Below the pieces are notes generated by a model. That model was not told the DNA's origin. It searched no databases and was given only the letters and a program-made list of their open reading frames with translations. The position numbers were made by a program, and so were the translations under genes. From Paenibacillus sp. EZ-K15 (GTDB lineage: Bacteria > Bacillota > Bacilli > Paenibacillales > Paenibacillaceae), in NCBI RefSeq assembly GCF_002573715.1, contig NZ_PDHM01000021.1:468625-532624 (forward strand): DNA of 64,000 bases, in the 5' to 3' direction. Numbering within the stretch: position 1 is the first letter of the stretch; each line of letters starts with the position of its first letter. Shown here piece after piece: positions 53,092 to 60,446 of the stretch.

Positions 53092-53610
53092 TTAACTGTT
53101 ATCCCACTCAAAATGTGGTCCGCATAAAGGCACAAATACAAATTTACTGCGCCCGAGCTGGATTAAATCATAGGCGTTAAGCTCAGCCGGCGTGTATACC
53201 GCTTCGTTGTTGTGATAAGCAAGCCCTGAGGCATCGCCCGGCAGCAAATAAAAATTTCGCTTCTTCGGATCGTAGACGATCACGGCATGATTCCGTCTGG
53301 ACACCGCGTTATCCCCGATAAGCCGAATCTGCATTTCCTCCGCGCGGCCGATGAAATTTTTCTCAGCCATAATACGGTAATCCTGTCCCATCTGCGGGCC
53401 CTCGACACATACCAACCAGCCGGTTACCGGCTGAATTCCCGTCGTCTCCCCCAGATAAGGCATCGTCTTCTCTTCCATATCCTCCGCGACCTGGGGTCTG
53501 CGTGATTCGTTCCGCGAAGGCTGCTCTAGCGTCGTATTGCAATATGGACAAGTGTTGCCATGCTTTCTCGTACTGAACATGTGTCCATTCAGGCATCTCG
53601 TCAAGCTCAT
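53092..53610 (-). CDS. FHA-domain protein with N-terminal zinc ribbon
   Basis: A 172-residue protein. A short zinc-ribbon-like start (CLNGHMFSTRKHGNTCPYC) is followed by a linker and an FHA domain from about residue 75: FIGRAEEMQIRL, then DNAVSRRNHAVIVYDPKKRN, which keeps the GR and SRxxH residues that bind phosphothreonine. It is the likely phospho-sensing adaptor of the kinase, equivalent in role to T6SS Fha proteins. GGGGGATTGAATC precedes the ATG. Confidence 0.87.
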   Translation of the reverse strand: MSLTRCLNGHMFSTRKHGNTCPYCNTTLEQPSRNESRRPQVAEDMEEKTMPYLGETTGIQPVTGWLVCVEGPQMGQDYRIMAEKNFIGRAEEMQIRLIGDNAVSRRNHAVIVYDPKKRNFYLLPGDASGLAYHNNEAVYTPAELNAYDLIQLGRSKFVFVPLCGPHFEWDNS

Positions 53611-53651
53611 CTTCGATTCAATCCCCCATTTGTAGGTAAGTGTGTTCTCCG

Positions 53652-54191
53652 TTATTTCACTAACAATCGCGTATTAGCAATAAAGATCATATCCCCTGTA
53701 CCAATCTCTACAGGCTCTTCGACAACAAGCCGATTCGCCTCGCTGCGTCCTGCTTTACGAATACCTGTCCCGCTGTGGGAATCCGCATCTTCAATGAACC
53801 ACTGATCGCCAACGCGATTCAGGACAGCATGCTCGGAGCTGACAAGCGACGCATACTCGCAGTCCGATAAATCTATGTCAACCTCGCCGCGCTGCGTGTT
53901 TTTTCCGATCAGGACTGAGGTCTCTCCCTTGACGTACCATTCCTTCACGCGCTCTCCGTCATCATCGAGCAGCACGATCTTCGCGACCGCTTCCCTCTCT
54001 ACCTGTGGCTTATCATTGGAACGACCACCGGTCCAAATCAACACGCTGGCAATCACGGCCGATACCGCGACGATGGACATTTGCAATGTATAATGCAAAG
54101 GACGGAGCAGGGCATACAGCACCATACCGGCTAATATTCCGTATATCAACAGATCAATTAGTGTAATCCATTTGTGGTTCTCCGGCTTCAA
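53652..54191 (-). CDS. Membrane FHA-domain protein
   Basis: A 179-residue protein with two hydrophobic helices (LIDLLIYGILAGMVLYALL and MSIVAVSAVIASVLIW) and a C-terminal cytoplasmic FHA domain: SVLIGKNTQRGEVDIDL, SSEHAVL, DADSHSGTGI. The key Arg of GR is Lys and the usual NGT is GTG, so binding may be altered. The start is best placed at TTG shortly after GGGGGGGAG; a TTG six codons earlier has no site. It may tether the apparatus to the membrane. Confidence 0.8.
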   Translation of the reverse strand: MKPENHKWITLIDLLIYGILAGMVLYALLRPLHYTLQMSIVAVSAVIASVLIWTGGRSNDKPQVEREAVAKIVLLDDDGERVKEWYVKGETSVLIGKNTQRGEVDIDLSDCEYASLVSSEHAVLNRVGDQWFIEDADSHSGTGIRKAGRSEANRLVVEEPVEIGTGDMIFIANTRLLVK

Positions 54192-54228
54192 GTGGCTCCC
54201 CCCCGTCAATGTATGTAGGCAATATCAG

Positions 54229-54774
54229 TTATTTTTTATAGCCAAAAAATTGATTAAACATCGCTGAAGTATCCAGCGGATTCTTATTGTTTGCTTCCTT
54301 ATCCTGCGAATCTGACCGCCCCTTGGGCGACGACATGCCAAAAAACTGCTCAAATTGCTTGTGTATCTCAGCCGGATCAAAGCCTTCCGACTCCACCTTC
54401 GCCGACGATGTGCCAGACGATTTCCGTCCGCCCTGTCCTGCCTGCGACCTGCCATTTTGCTGCCCTGAGGATGGATTGGCACTAGCCTGCCTCTCGTCGT
54501 AAGCTGCTCGAAGCTGCTCATCGCTTAAGGTCTCGTAAGCCTCGACAATCAGCTTGAACTTGGCTTCCGCTTCTGCATTCCCGGGATTGACGTCCGGATG
54601 ATAACGCTTGGCCAGCCTGCGATAGGCTTGCCGAACCTCGGCGGTCGTGGACTGCCTAGAAACTCCGAGCTCTGTGTAGTAATCGGTACCATTCAACGCG
54701 TTTCCCCGCTTTCGCTTATGCCTTTTTTTCGCTTGATCAAAGAGTGCCTGACTTGCTTTCGTGCTTTTTCCCAC
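54229..54774 (-). CDS. J-domain (DnaJ-like) co-chaperone
   Basis: A 181-residue protein with a J domain (about 29-95: DYYTELGVSRQSTTAEVRQA, AKRYHPDVNPGN, HPD intact) and a low-complexity Gly/Ser/Gln tail with two short FDPAEIHKQFEQFFG/SAMFNQFFGYK motifs. It lacks the zinc and substrate domains of DnaJ, so it is a specialised Hsp70 partner, surely for the Hsp70-like ATPase of this operon. The start is GTG, with the nearest AGGAG 16 bases upstream, so the exact start is uncertain. Confidence 0.85.
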   Translation of the reverse strand: MGKSTKASQALFDQAKKRHKRKRGNALNGTDYYTELGVSRQSTTAEVRQAYRRLAKRYHPDVNPGNAEAEAKFKLIVEAYETLSDEQLRAAYDERQASANPSSGQQNGRSQAGQGGRKSSGTSSAKVESEGFDPAEIHKQFEQFFGMSSPKGRSDSQDKEANNKNPLDTSAMFNQFFGYKK

Positions 54775-54839
54775 TATGGGCAGGTTGTCACTCCTGCAGC
54801 CTTTCTTATCTCAAGCGGGCGTTCGCACAAGGTATAGTA

Positions 54840-54868
54840 AATCTCAAGGGGCCTGGCCCCTTGAGATT
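54840..54868. terminator. Perfect 14-base-stem hairpin after the tube gene
   Basis: AATCTCAAGGGGCC and GGCCCCTTGAGATT around one base form a perfect palindrome between the tube gene and the J-domain gene. There is no T-run, so it probably stabilises the tube mRNA or partly ends transcription, which would make much more tube than chaperone. Confidence 0.65.
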
Positions 54869-54900
54869 GCTTGCTACCCTGGTACTATGAGTGCAATGAA

Positions 54901-55332
54901 TTAATTACTTGCGTCGTAACCGCCGTTAAGCTTAGCCAACTCGGTTTTGTCTTTCTTCTGCTTCACGTACAGCTCGAAAGAACCTACACCTTCGGTGTCG
55001 CCGAACGTTTCTTTGTAATCCACCACAAAAGCGTTAGGGAATGTAATTTCCCGAACCACTTGATCCGCTGCGATCACTTCAAGCGTCAGCTTGCGGTAGC
55101 AATCCGCCTTTTCTGCAGGAACCAAAGACCACAGCGCCAGCTTCAGCGTGTCATCCGCTTTGTCACCGTCCGTAGCAGTAATGATTTTACCGCTGATTTT
55201 CAATGTGGAACCAACATCAGTTGATCTAGCATTTGAATCATCCGGTGTATCCGTGTCATAAATCACTTTCTGAATGTTGTCCAATCCGAGCTCGATCGTT
55301 TCGGCTCCTTCTACCTTCAATCTGAATCCCAT
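54901..55332 (-). CDS. Hcp/tail-tube-like protein
   Basis: A 143-residue soluble protein, the size of Hcp and phage tube proteins, with mostly beta strands: LKISGKIITA, YRKLTLEVIAAD, VREITFPNAFVVDYKETFG, EGVGSFELYVKQKKD. The RxIxFxNAFVVDYxE...G.F.LxxxQ pattern matches Hcp-like tube subunits. AGGAGGATTTACGT precedes the ATG; a longer frame has no site. It lies directly downstream of the sheath-like gene, as tube follows sheath in phages and T6SS, with two repeats in between and a strong hairpin after it. Confidence 0.75.
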   Translation of the reverse strand: MGFRLKVEGAETIELGLDNIQKVIYDTDTPDDSNARSTDVGSTLKISGKIITATDGDKADDTLKLALWSLVPAEKADCYRKLTLEVIAADQVVREITFPNAFVVDYKETFGDTEGVGSFELYVKQKKDKTELAKLNGGYDASN

Positions 55333-55401
55333 ACGTAAATCCTCCTTAGCATAAGTGAAATTATTTGTTCGGGCAGATGTTCTTGCCCAAAATTTATGTA
55401 A

Positions 55402-55428
55402 CGAGACGAACCGTTGAAGGATCGTCTC
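55402..55428. other. Hairpin in the leader of the tube gene
   Basis: GAGACGA pairs with TCGTCTC around 11 bases, about 70 bases before the tube gene. It may be a transcript-processing or stability element. Confidence 0.4.
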
Positions 55429-55451
55429 CCACATACAGATTAAGTTGATGC

Positions 55452-55588
55452 TTCAGCACCGAGAAGGTTGAATGAAGCTAGGGACTGAGGAGCGGAGCGT
55501 AGGCAAAACCTACGTGAGCACCGGAAGGCCCGGGTGAATTCAAGATTCGATGCCGAGTATTCCCTCAGTTCCCGCTTCGTGATCAAAA
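55452..55588. repeat. 137-base repeat, copy 1
   Basis: First of two direct copies with a 166-base period between sheath and tube genes. It contains the hairpin CGTAGG-CAAAA-CCTACG and ends in CGTGATCAAAA. Short frames inside it (for example at 55,440-55,625) are shadows, not genes. Confidence 0.88.
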
Positions 55589-55617
55589 CTCCCCTTTGAA
55601 TTTCCTCTAGGCAACTT

Positions 55618-55754
55618 TTCAGCACCGAGAAGGTTGAATGAAGCTAGGGACTGAGGAACAGAGTGTAGGAAAAACCTACATGAGTACCGGAAGGCCCGGG
55701 TGAATTCAAGATTCGACGCCGAGTATTCCCTCAGTTCCCGCTTCGTGATCAAAA
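55618..55754. repeat. 137-base repeat, copy 2
   Basis: Second copy, about 93% like copy 1. The hairpin reads TGTAGG-AAAAA-CCTACA: the closing pair changed from C-G to T-A, a compensatory change that keeps the stem. It ends just 7 bases before the sheath gene's stop codon. Confidence 0.88.
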
Positions 55755-55760
55755 GTTGAC

Positions 55761-57929
55761 TTAGGCTTTGACTGGACTGGTGCCTTTGGTGATCATAACT
55801 TCCAAATTCTTTACATTGCCGTTATAGATCAGATCAATGTGGCACAGGTTGTTCTTCTCGTCGATCACATAATTCATGTCATCGCCGTCATGAATAATCG
55901 AATTTATGAAACCGCGCTTGGCCAGCCACATGCTCTTCTGGCTGCTCGGATTGTTACTGAAAAATTTAATGATGTTCTCATGCTTGAAGTCGGCCGTCTG
56001 AAAGCGAAGAATCCGCTCTATGTATGTGCTGACCAGTGTTTTGTAAATGGAGTCGAACCCGTCCTCCGACGCAGCCAGGCTTCTCGCCTTGTACACCGTA
56101 ATCCGGCGGATATCCTTGCCTTGCAGCTGAGCGTTCTCCGAGGAGAAAATAAAGCCGAAGTTCTTCCGGTTAATCGAATCCTTGATCGTATTCGTAAATC
56201 CGGTAATTTCCTTCGCCATCGTCGTGACCGCCCGCAGGCTGTTCTCGCCAGCTTCAATGTCAAAACGAACGCCAGGGAACTCTTTGCTCGTGTTCTTAAA
56301 GGATTCCTTCAAGTACTCCGGACATTGATAGGCTGAGACGATACCCGCAGCCACATACGAGGCCCCAACATAAACACCCTCGATCCAGAGCTTGAGAATG
56401 TCTTCTTTTTCCTTGGAGAGCTGGGCTCCGTTCTCGGTCTGAACCATGCGGCTATCGATGATTACGCCCGACTTTTCCTTCGGAATGACCGTAAAGTTCG
56501 GAATACATGGAATTGCATATTCGCTGTACTCTTTACGGAGGAGCGGCGTGCATTTGTCGATGTATTTGTCGATGCCTGCAGTAGCCATATTGTTGAACGT
56601 CGTCTCTTCTCCCGATTCGAAGCTGAAGAAAATTTGTACCTTGAAGTCTTTGACAACCTGCATGAGCATCGACAAGGATTCCATGGTGTTGCCGTCCTGC
56701 TTGGCAATTTTCTCGTTGCCCTTGAAGCGCTCGCGGGTTACCTTCACCTTGCCGGCACTCTCCAACTCTACGGAAGGGACGATGCCGAACCAGATCGTAT
56801 CCGAGAAATCATTCTTGGAGTTGACCGTGTTCAAATAAGTCTCCAGGCGAGGGATATTGGCACTTTTCACGATCATATCCAGCTTCGTATTCGTCACGAG
56901 CAGCGAAGGTGCCATCCCTTTGTTCTTGACGGCATATTGATCAAAAAACATTTTGACGCCGAGAATTTTCTCCACCAGCGGCTTCACGGTTTTGACGAAA
57001 TCATCCTTGGCCGTTTTGTAGAATTCCAGATACGTATTGTAGTTCTGTACCTCTGTCTCAAGATTCACTTCCGTGCTTACCGCCGGCAGCGGACTAAAGG
57101 TTCGTACAACCAAATCCTTAACATAACCGGATGGAGTTTCCGTGATGGAGTTGTAATCGTCTTCGAAGACAACCGCCAAACCATTGGAGCTGTTCTCGTC
57201 CAGCAGCACGAGTTCCGTGCTGTCCCCCTTCGGAGCCTCGATGATTTTCAACTCCCCGCTCTCCCCGATCGTCAGCATACCGATTTGCACCGCTTCGGAA
57301 TCGCTTTCCTCGTTGGAGCTGCCGAGCAGCAGACGCGTCTTAATATCCTCGATCGCCAGTGGAAGCATAGCCATCACGTTGTTGTAATTGGCACTCGCCT
57401 CTTCGAACATCGCGTTCAGCTTGTCGCCCATATCCAGCTTTTTCGGATCCTCGTCATCCAGCTTCTCGTATTGTCCGTACATGTAATGGATTTCCTTACG
57501 AACCTGACGAATGTCATCCATGACCTTCTTCGGCGAAATCATGTCGAGCAAATGCTCAAACTTGAAATCGACGTTCGTCATTCCTTGACTGCGTTTCGTG
57601 TCGATCAGTGTGAACAACATTTTTAAGAAATCATTGTGTTGATCAATCCGGATTTCGGAAATCGCCTCCTCGGCGATTCCTTCGGGCTTCTTCAGCATGT
57701 AGACGACTTTTTGGTTAGCCGCATTGAAAAATGAGTACACCGTCGGCGAGAACTTGTCCAAAAATTCATCGAAGCTTCGCACTAAAAGCTGGCTATTGAT
57801 CTCCTTGATTTTGTCGTCGCTCAGACTATCAATGCCTTTAACATCGCCCACAATGGTGATCAGGTCCAGCTTCTCGGGATTGATCTCTTCGAACAGCATC
57901 GTTCGATTGGTCTGATTGATAATATCCAT
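55761..57929 (-). CDS. Contractile sheath-like protein with TssB-like and TssC-like regions
   Basis: A 722-residue soluble protein. The N-terminal region (about 15-120) resembles TssB: LITIVGDVKGIDSLSDDKIK, then VRSFDEFLDKFSPTVYSFF. The C-terminal region (about 610-722) resembles TssC and phage sheaths: IRRITVYKARSL, TADFKHENIIKFFSNNPSSQ, MWLAKRGFINSII, with a final beta strand (KNLEVMITKG). T6SS sheaths are normally two proteins and phage sheaths one; this is one long chain. A large middle part (about 150-550) is not recognised and may be an inserted domain. GGAGGAGGAATAACGACA precedes the ATG. It is the first gene of the operon. Confidence 0.7.
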   Translation of the reverse strand: MDIINQTNRTMLFEEINPEKLDLITIVGDVKGIDSLSDDKIKEINSQLLVRSFDEFLDKFSPTVYSFFNAANQKVVYMLKKPEGIAEEAISEIRIDQHNDFLKMLFTLIDTKRSQGMTNVDFKFEHLLDMISPKKVMDDIRQVRKEIHYMYGQYEKLDDEDPKKLDMGDKLNAMFEEASANYNNVMAMLPLAIEDIKTRLLLGSSNEESDSEAVQIGMLTIGESGELKIIEAPKGDSTELVLLDENSSNGLAVVFEDDYNSITETPSGYVKDLVVRTFSPLPAVSTEVNLETEVQNYNTYLEFYKTAKDDFVKTVKPLVEKILGVKMFFDQYAVKNKGMAPSLLVTNTKLDMIVKSANIPRLETYLNTVNSKNDFSDTIWFGIVPSVELESAGKVKVTRERFKGNEKIAKQDGNTMESLSMLMQVVKDFKVQIFFSFESGEETTFNNMATAGIDKYIDKCTPLLRKEYSEYAIPCIPNFTVIPKEKSGVIIDSRMVQTENGAQLSKEKEDILKLWIEGVYVGASYVAAGIVSAYQCPEYLKESFKNTSKEFPGVRFDIEAGENSLRAVTTMAKEITGFTNTIKDSINRKNFGFIFSSENAQLQGKDIRRITVYKARSLAASEDGFDSIYKTLVSTYIERILRFQTADFKHENIIKFFSNNPSSQKSMWLAKRGFINSIIHDGDDMNYVIDEKNNLCHIDLIYNGNVKNLEVMITKGTSPVKA

Positions 57930-58104
57930 TGTCGTTATTCCTCCTCCCGTTTCTAAAAAGCGCAGCCGGCCTGATGAAGACCCCGGATTCTTTCCCATGC
58001 CGGACGCTTGCACTACTTATTTCTTCGACAGTATCCGACTATTGTACGGGATACCTGGGTCGTATGACCGGGACGAGTTTCACTGTACCCGGGTCTCGAG
58101 GGTA

Positions 58105-58134
58105 ATATTAAACATCGCTCATATCAATTGTCAA
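58105..58134 (-). promoter_or_regulatory. Sigma-A promoter of the injection-system operon
   Basis: On the minus strand TTGACA (58,129-58,134) is followed after 18 bases by TAATAT (58,105-58,110). A leader of about 170 bases runs to the sheath gene and contains the GC-rich inverted repeat GACCCGGG/CCCGGTC. Confidence 0.8.
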
Positions 58135-58337
58135 TATCTTGAATTGATGATGAATATAGGGACTTAAGAACCTTTCATCCATCATCTTGAGGAAAATATA
58201 TCCAATCAAAGACCTATTTTTTGGAATAATATACAATAAACAAGGCCCAATTCCGATATAAGTTTGAATATACTTATTTGAGCGACTATTTCCGCTCTAT
58301 TCCAATACTATATAGTACATAAGGCGGGTATCGGTAA

Positions 58338-60446
58338 ATGAAGAAAAAAAGGCAAAAACAGACTCCAGGCACTTTTTTATTCACTAGGACTTTTATCCTG
58401 ATTTTTGTTTTCATGTTTTTTACGACAAATTTTCACAATTCATTCCCTGTTTCTGCAAATTCCTTACAAAAAAATCACACCGATGCTTTTGATGCGGTCT
58501 TTGTTCTGGATACAAGCTATTCTATGAATCATGCTGACCCCAACAAAATGGCGAACGAAGTGATTCATATGTTCACGGACATGAGCGAAGCGAGCCGGAC
58601 GAGAATCGGCTTTGTAGCCTACAATCATCAAATTGTGGATTCCAAACCGCTAACCTCCATTTCGGTAGCGGCGAACAAGACAGAGCTCAAACAAAAAATA
58701 GCCGGACTCCGCAGAAGCGGATATACCGATTTGGGATTAGGACTAAACACAGGCGGGAACTTGATTTCATCCAAGTCGTCTGAAGGAGAGGGCAGCGGAC
58801 GTAAGCCGTTCGTCATTCTTCTTTCTGACGGAGAAACAGATTTTGGCCCAGCTTCCCGGTCTCAACGAACTGCTGCCGATTCGGCTAAGGACGTAGATAA
58901 AGCTATTTCAAAAGCGCAGAAGGATGGATACCCGATCTACACGATCGGACTGAACCACGATGGCACCGTCAATCCTGAGGAATTGGAGCGCATCGCGAAT
59001 GAAACTGGCGGCGCCTCTTATATGACAAGCAGTGCTGACGATTTGCCTGAAATTTTCAACCGGATATTCGCGGCGCAAATGAGATCCGTGCTGCTTCCGG
59101 TAGCTGGCGTTACGGCGACGGGGCAGCTGCAAGAGGTACAAGTCGACATTCCCAATTCAAGCATGGGAGAAGCCAACATTATTTTGCTTTCCGAGCATCC
59201 ACTTAAGGAGACGCAGCTTTTCTACAGCTCAGAGAATATACGTATGTTCAAATCAGGGAGCTACACGCTGATCAAGGTATCTCAGCCCAAGAAAGGCACG
59301 GCCAAACTTAAATTTAGGGGCACATCAGGGGATCTTGTAAAAATAAATCTGCTCGGAAGCTATGAGCTGGAAGCCAAAGCGGCAATCACGAGCAAAGCCG
59401 CCATCAAGGGACAGCCTACGGGTATCGAGGCTTATCTCATCCATCCGACTACAAATGAGCCATTAATGGAGCAGGAAGTGTACCAATCTCTGCAAGGCCA
59501 GCTTGTCGTGACGAATCTGGAGACGAATAAGGAAGTTATTGCAGATATGAAGAACGAGGGCACACGCTTTTATGCCGAATACATCTTTTCCACCTCAGGT
59601 AAATACAAATGGCAGGTGAAAATGGACGGTCCGAGCTTCTATCGGCACAGTATCGTCCAAGATCAGAATATTGTGAATATAGCGCCCTCCGTCCATGGTA
59701 GAGAACAACTAGAGGTCATCAAAGAAGAGGGTCAAGTCGTTCTGGACATGAACGATTTATTCCTTGATGAGAACGGGGATGATTTAACTTACACCATGCA
59801 CAGCGGCCACAACCCGAATAAAATACTGACCCCTGAGCTTAAGAACGGGGAACTTCTTTTGTCTCCACTTCAAACGGGGCAGTCCCAAATTACGGTAACT
59901 GCTGCCGATTCGGAAGGCGGCTCAGCTACGGCGATATTAACCGTTAACGTCAAATCGAAATACACGGTGCTTAAATGGTCCATCGCCGGAGGGATTGTTC
60001 TTCTTGCCATTGCCGTCGGCTTATTCATGTGGCTGCGTCCGAAGCCGGGCTTTGCTGGCAAGCTGGAAGGATATTTTCTGGCAACGGCCAGCGGCAGTGA
60101 AGTGCCGGTCAAATCATGGCCGCTCACCTCTTTTGGGGGACGTAAGGTAAGTCTGCTGGAGCTGTTTGTAAGCCTTGATGTACATGAGCCGCTTCCTGAA
60201 GCGCAACAAATTGTCTTCACCCCGGGCAAAGACGGCAAGCTGATCGTAAAGAACACATCACGTTGTTCACTTGTTCGAAACCGTACGCCGCTGCCGAAGA
60301 ATAAAAAAGAAATCCTCGAATATAATGACAAACTGTACATTACATTCGAGGACGGTATAACTGAAATCGAGCTACGTTACAAGGCCATTAAGCCGGCTAC
60401 AAATATTTTTATCCGGAACGACTCCTCCGGGCAGCAGACGGGCTAG
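58338..60446 (+). CDS. Secreted/membrane VWA-domain protein
   Basis: A 702-residue protein with a signal peptide (FILIFVFMFFTTNF... to about residue 41), a von Willebrand A domain with intact MIDAS residues (DTSYS at 58-62, SGYTDLG, LLSDGETD), beta-rich extracellular modules (including a cadherin/Ig-like LDENGDDLTYTMHSG... region), a membrane helix near 543-565 (KWSIAGGIVLLAIAVGLFMW) and a cytoplasmic ~135-residue domain of FHA-like beta character. It reads divergently from the sheath operon. It could be a surface sensor or anchor that signals to the kinase. AAGGCGGG precedes the ATG. Confidence 0.82.
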   Translation: MKKKRQKQTPGTFLFTRTFILIFVFMFFTTNFHNSFPVSANSLQKNHTDAFDAVFVLDTSYSMNHADPNKMANEVIHMFTDMSEASRTRIGFVAYNHQIVDSKPLTSISVAANKTELKQKIAGLRRSGYTDLGLGLNTGGNLISSKSSEGEGSGRKPFVILLSDGETDFGPASRSQRTAADSAKDVDKAISKAQKDGYPIYTIGLNHDGTVNPEELERIANETGGASYMTSSADDLPEIFNRIFAAQMRSVLLPVAGVTATGQLQEVQVDIPNSSMGEANIILLSEHPLKETQLFYSSENIRMFKSGSYTLIKVSQPKKGTAKLKFRGTSGDLVKINLLGSYELEAKAAITSKAAIKGQPTGIEAYLIHPTTNEPLMEQEVYQSLQGQLVVTNLETNKEVIADMKNEGTRFYAEYIFSTSGKYKWQVKMDGPSFYRHSIVQDQNIVNIAPSVHGREQLEVIKEEGQVVLDMNDLFLDENGDDLTYTMHSGHNPNKILTPELKNGELLLSPLQTGQSQITVTAADSEGGSATAILTVNVKSKYTVLKWSIAGGIVLLAIAVGLFMWLRPKPGFAGKLEGYFLATASGSEVPVKSWPLTSFGGRKVSLLELFVSLDVHEPLPEAQQIVFTPGKDGKLIVKNTSRCSLVRNRTPLPKNKKEILEYNDKLYITFEDGITEIELRYKAIKPATNIFIRNDSSGQQTG

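Noticed and set aside
55440..55752. Two 60-70-codon minus-strand frames with similar sequences
   Set aside because: They lie inside the 137-base repeats and arise from the repeat sequence, not from a gene family.
55452..55754. CRISPR array
   Set aside because: Only two long copies (137 bases) with a 29-base gap and one distant fragment; no short repeat/spacer pattern and no cas genes.
37635..58013. Prophage or phage-tail bacteriocin
   Set aside because: No capsid, terminase, integrase, lysis or tail-fibre genes; instead kinase, FHA, PP2C, Hsp70 and VWA genes, which point to an injection system.
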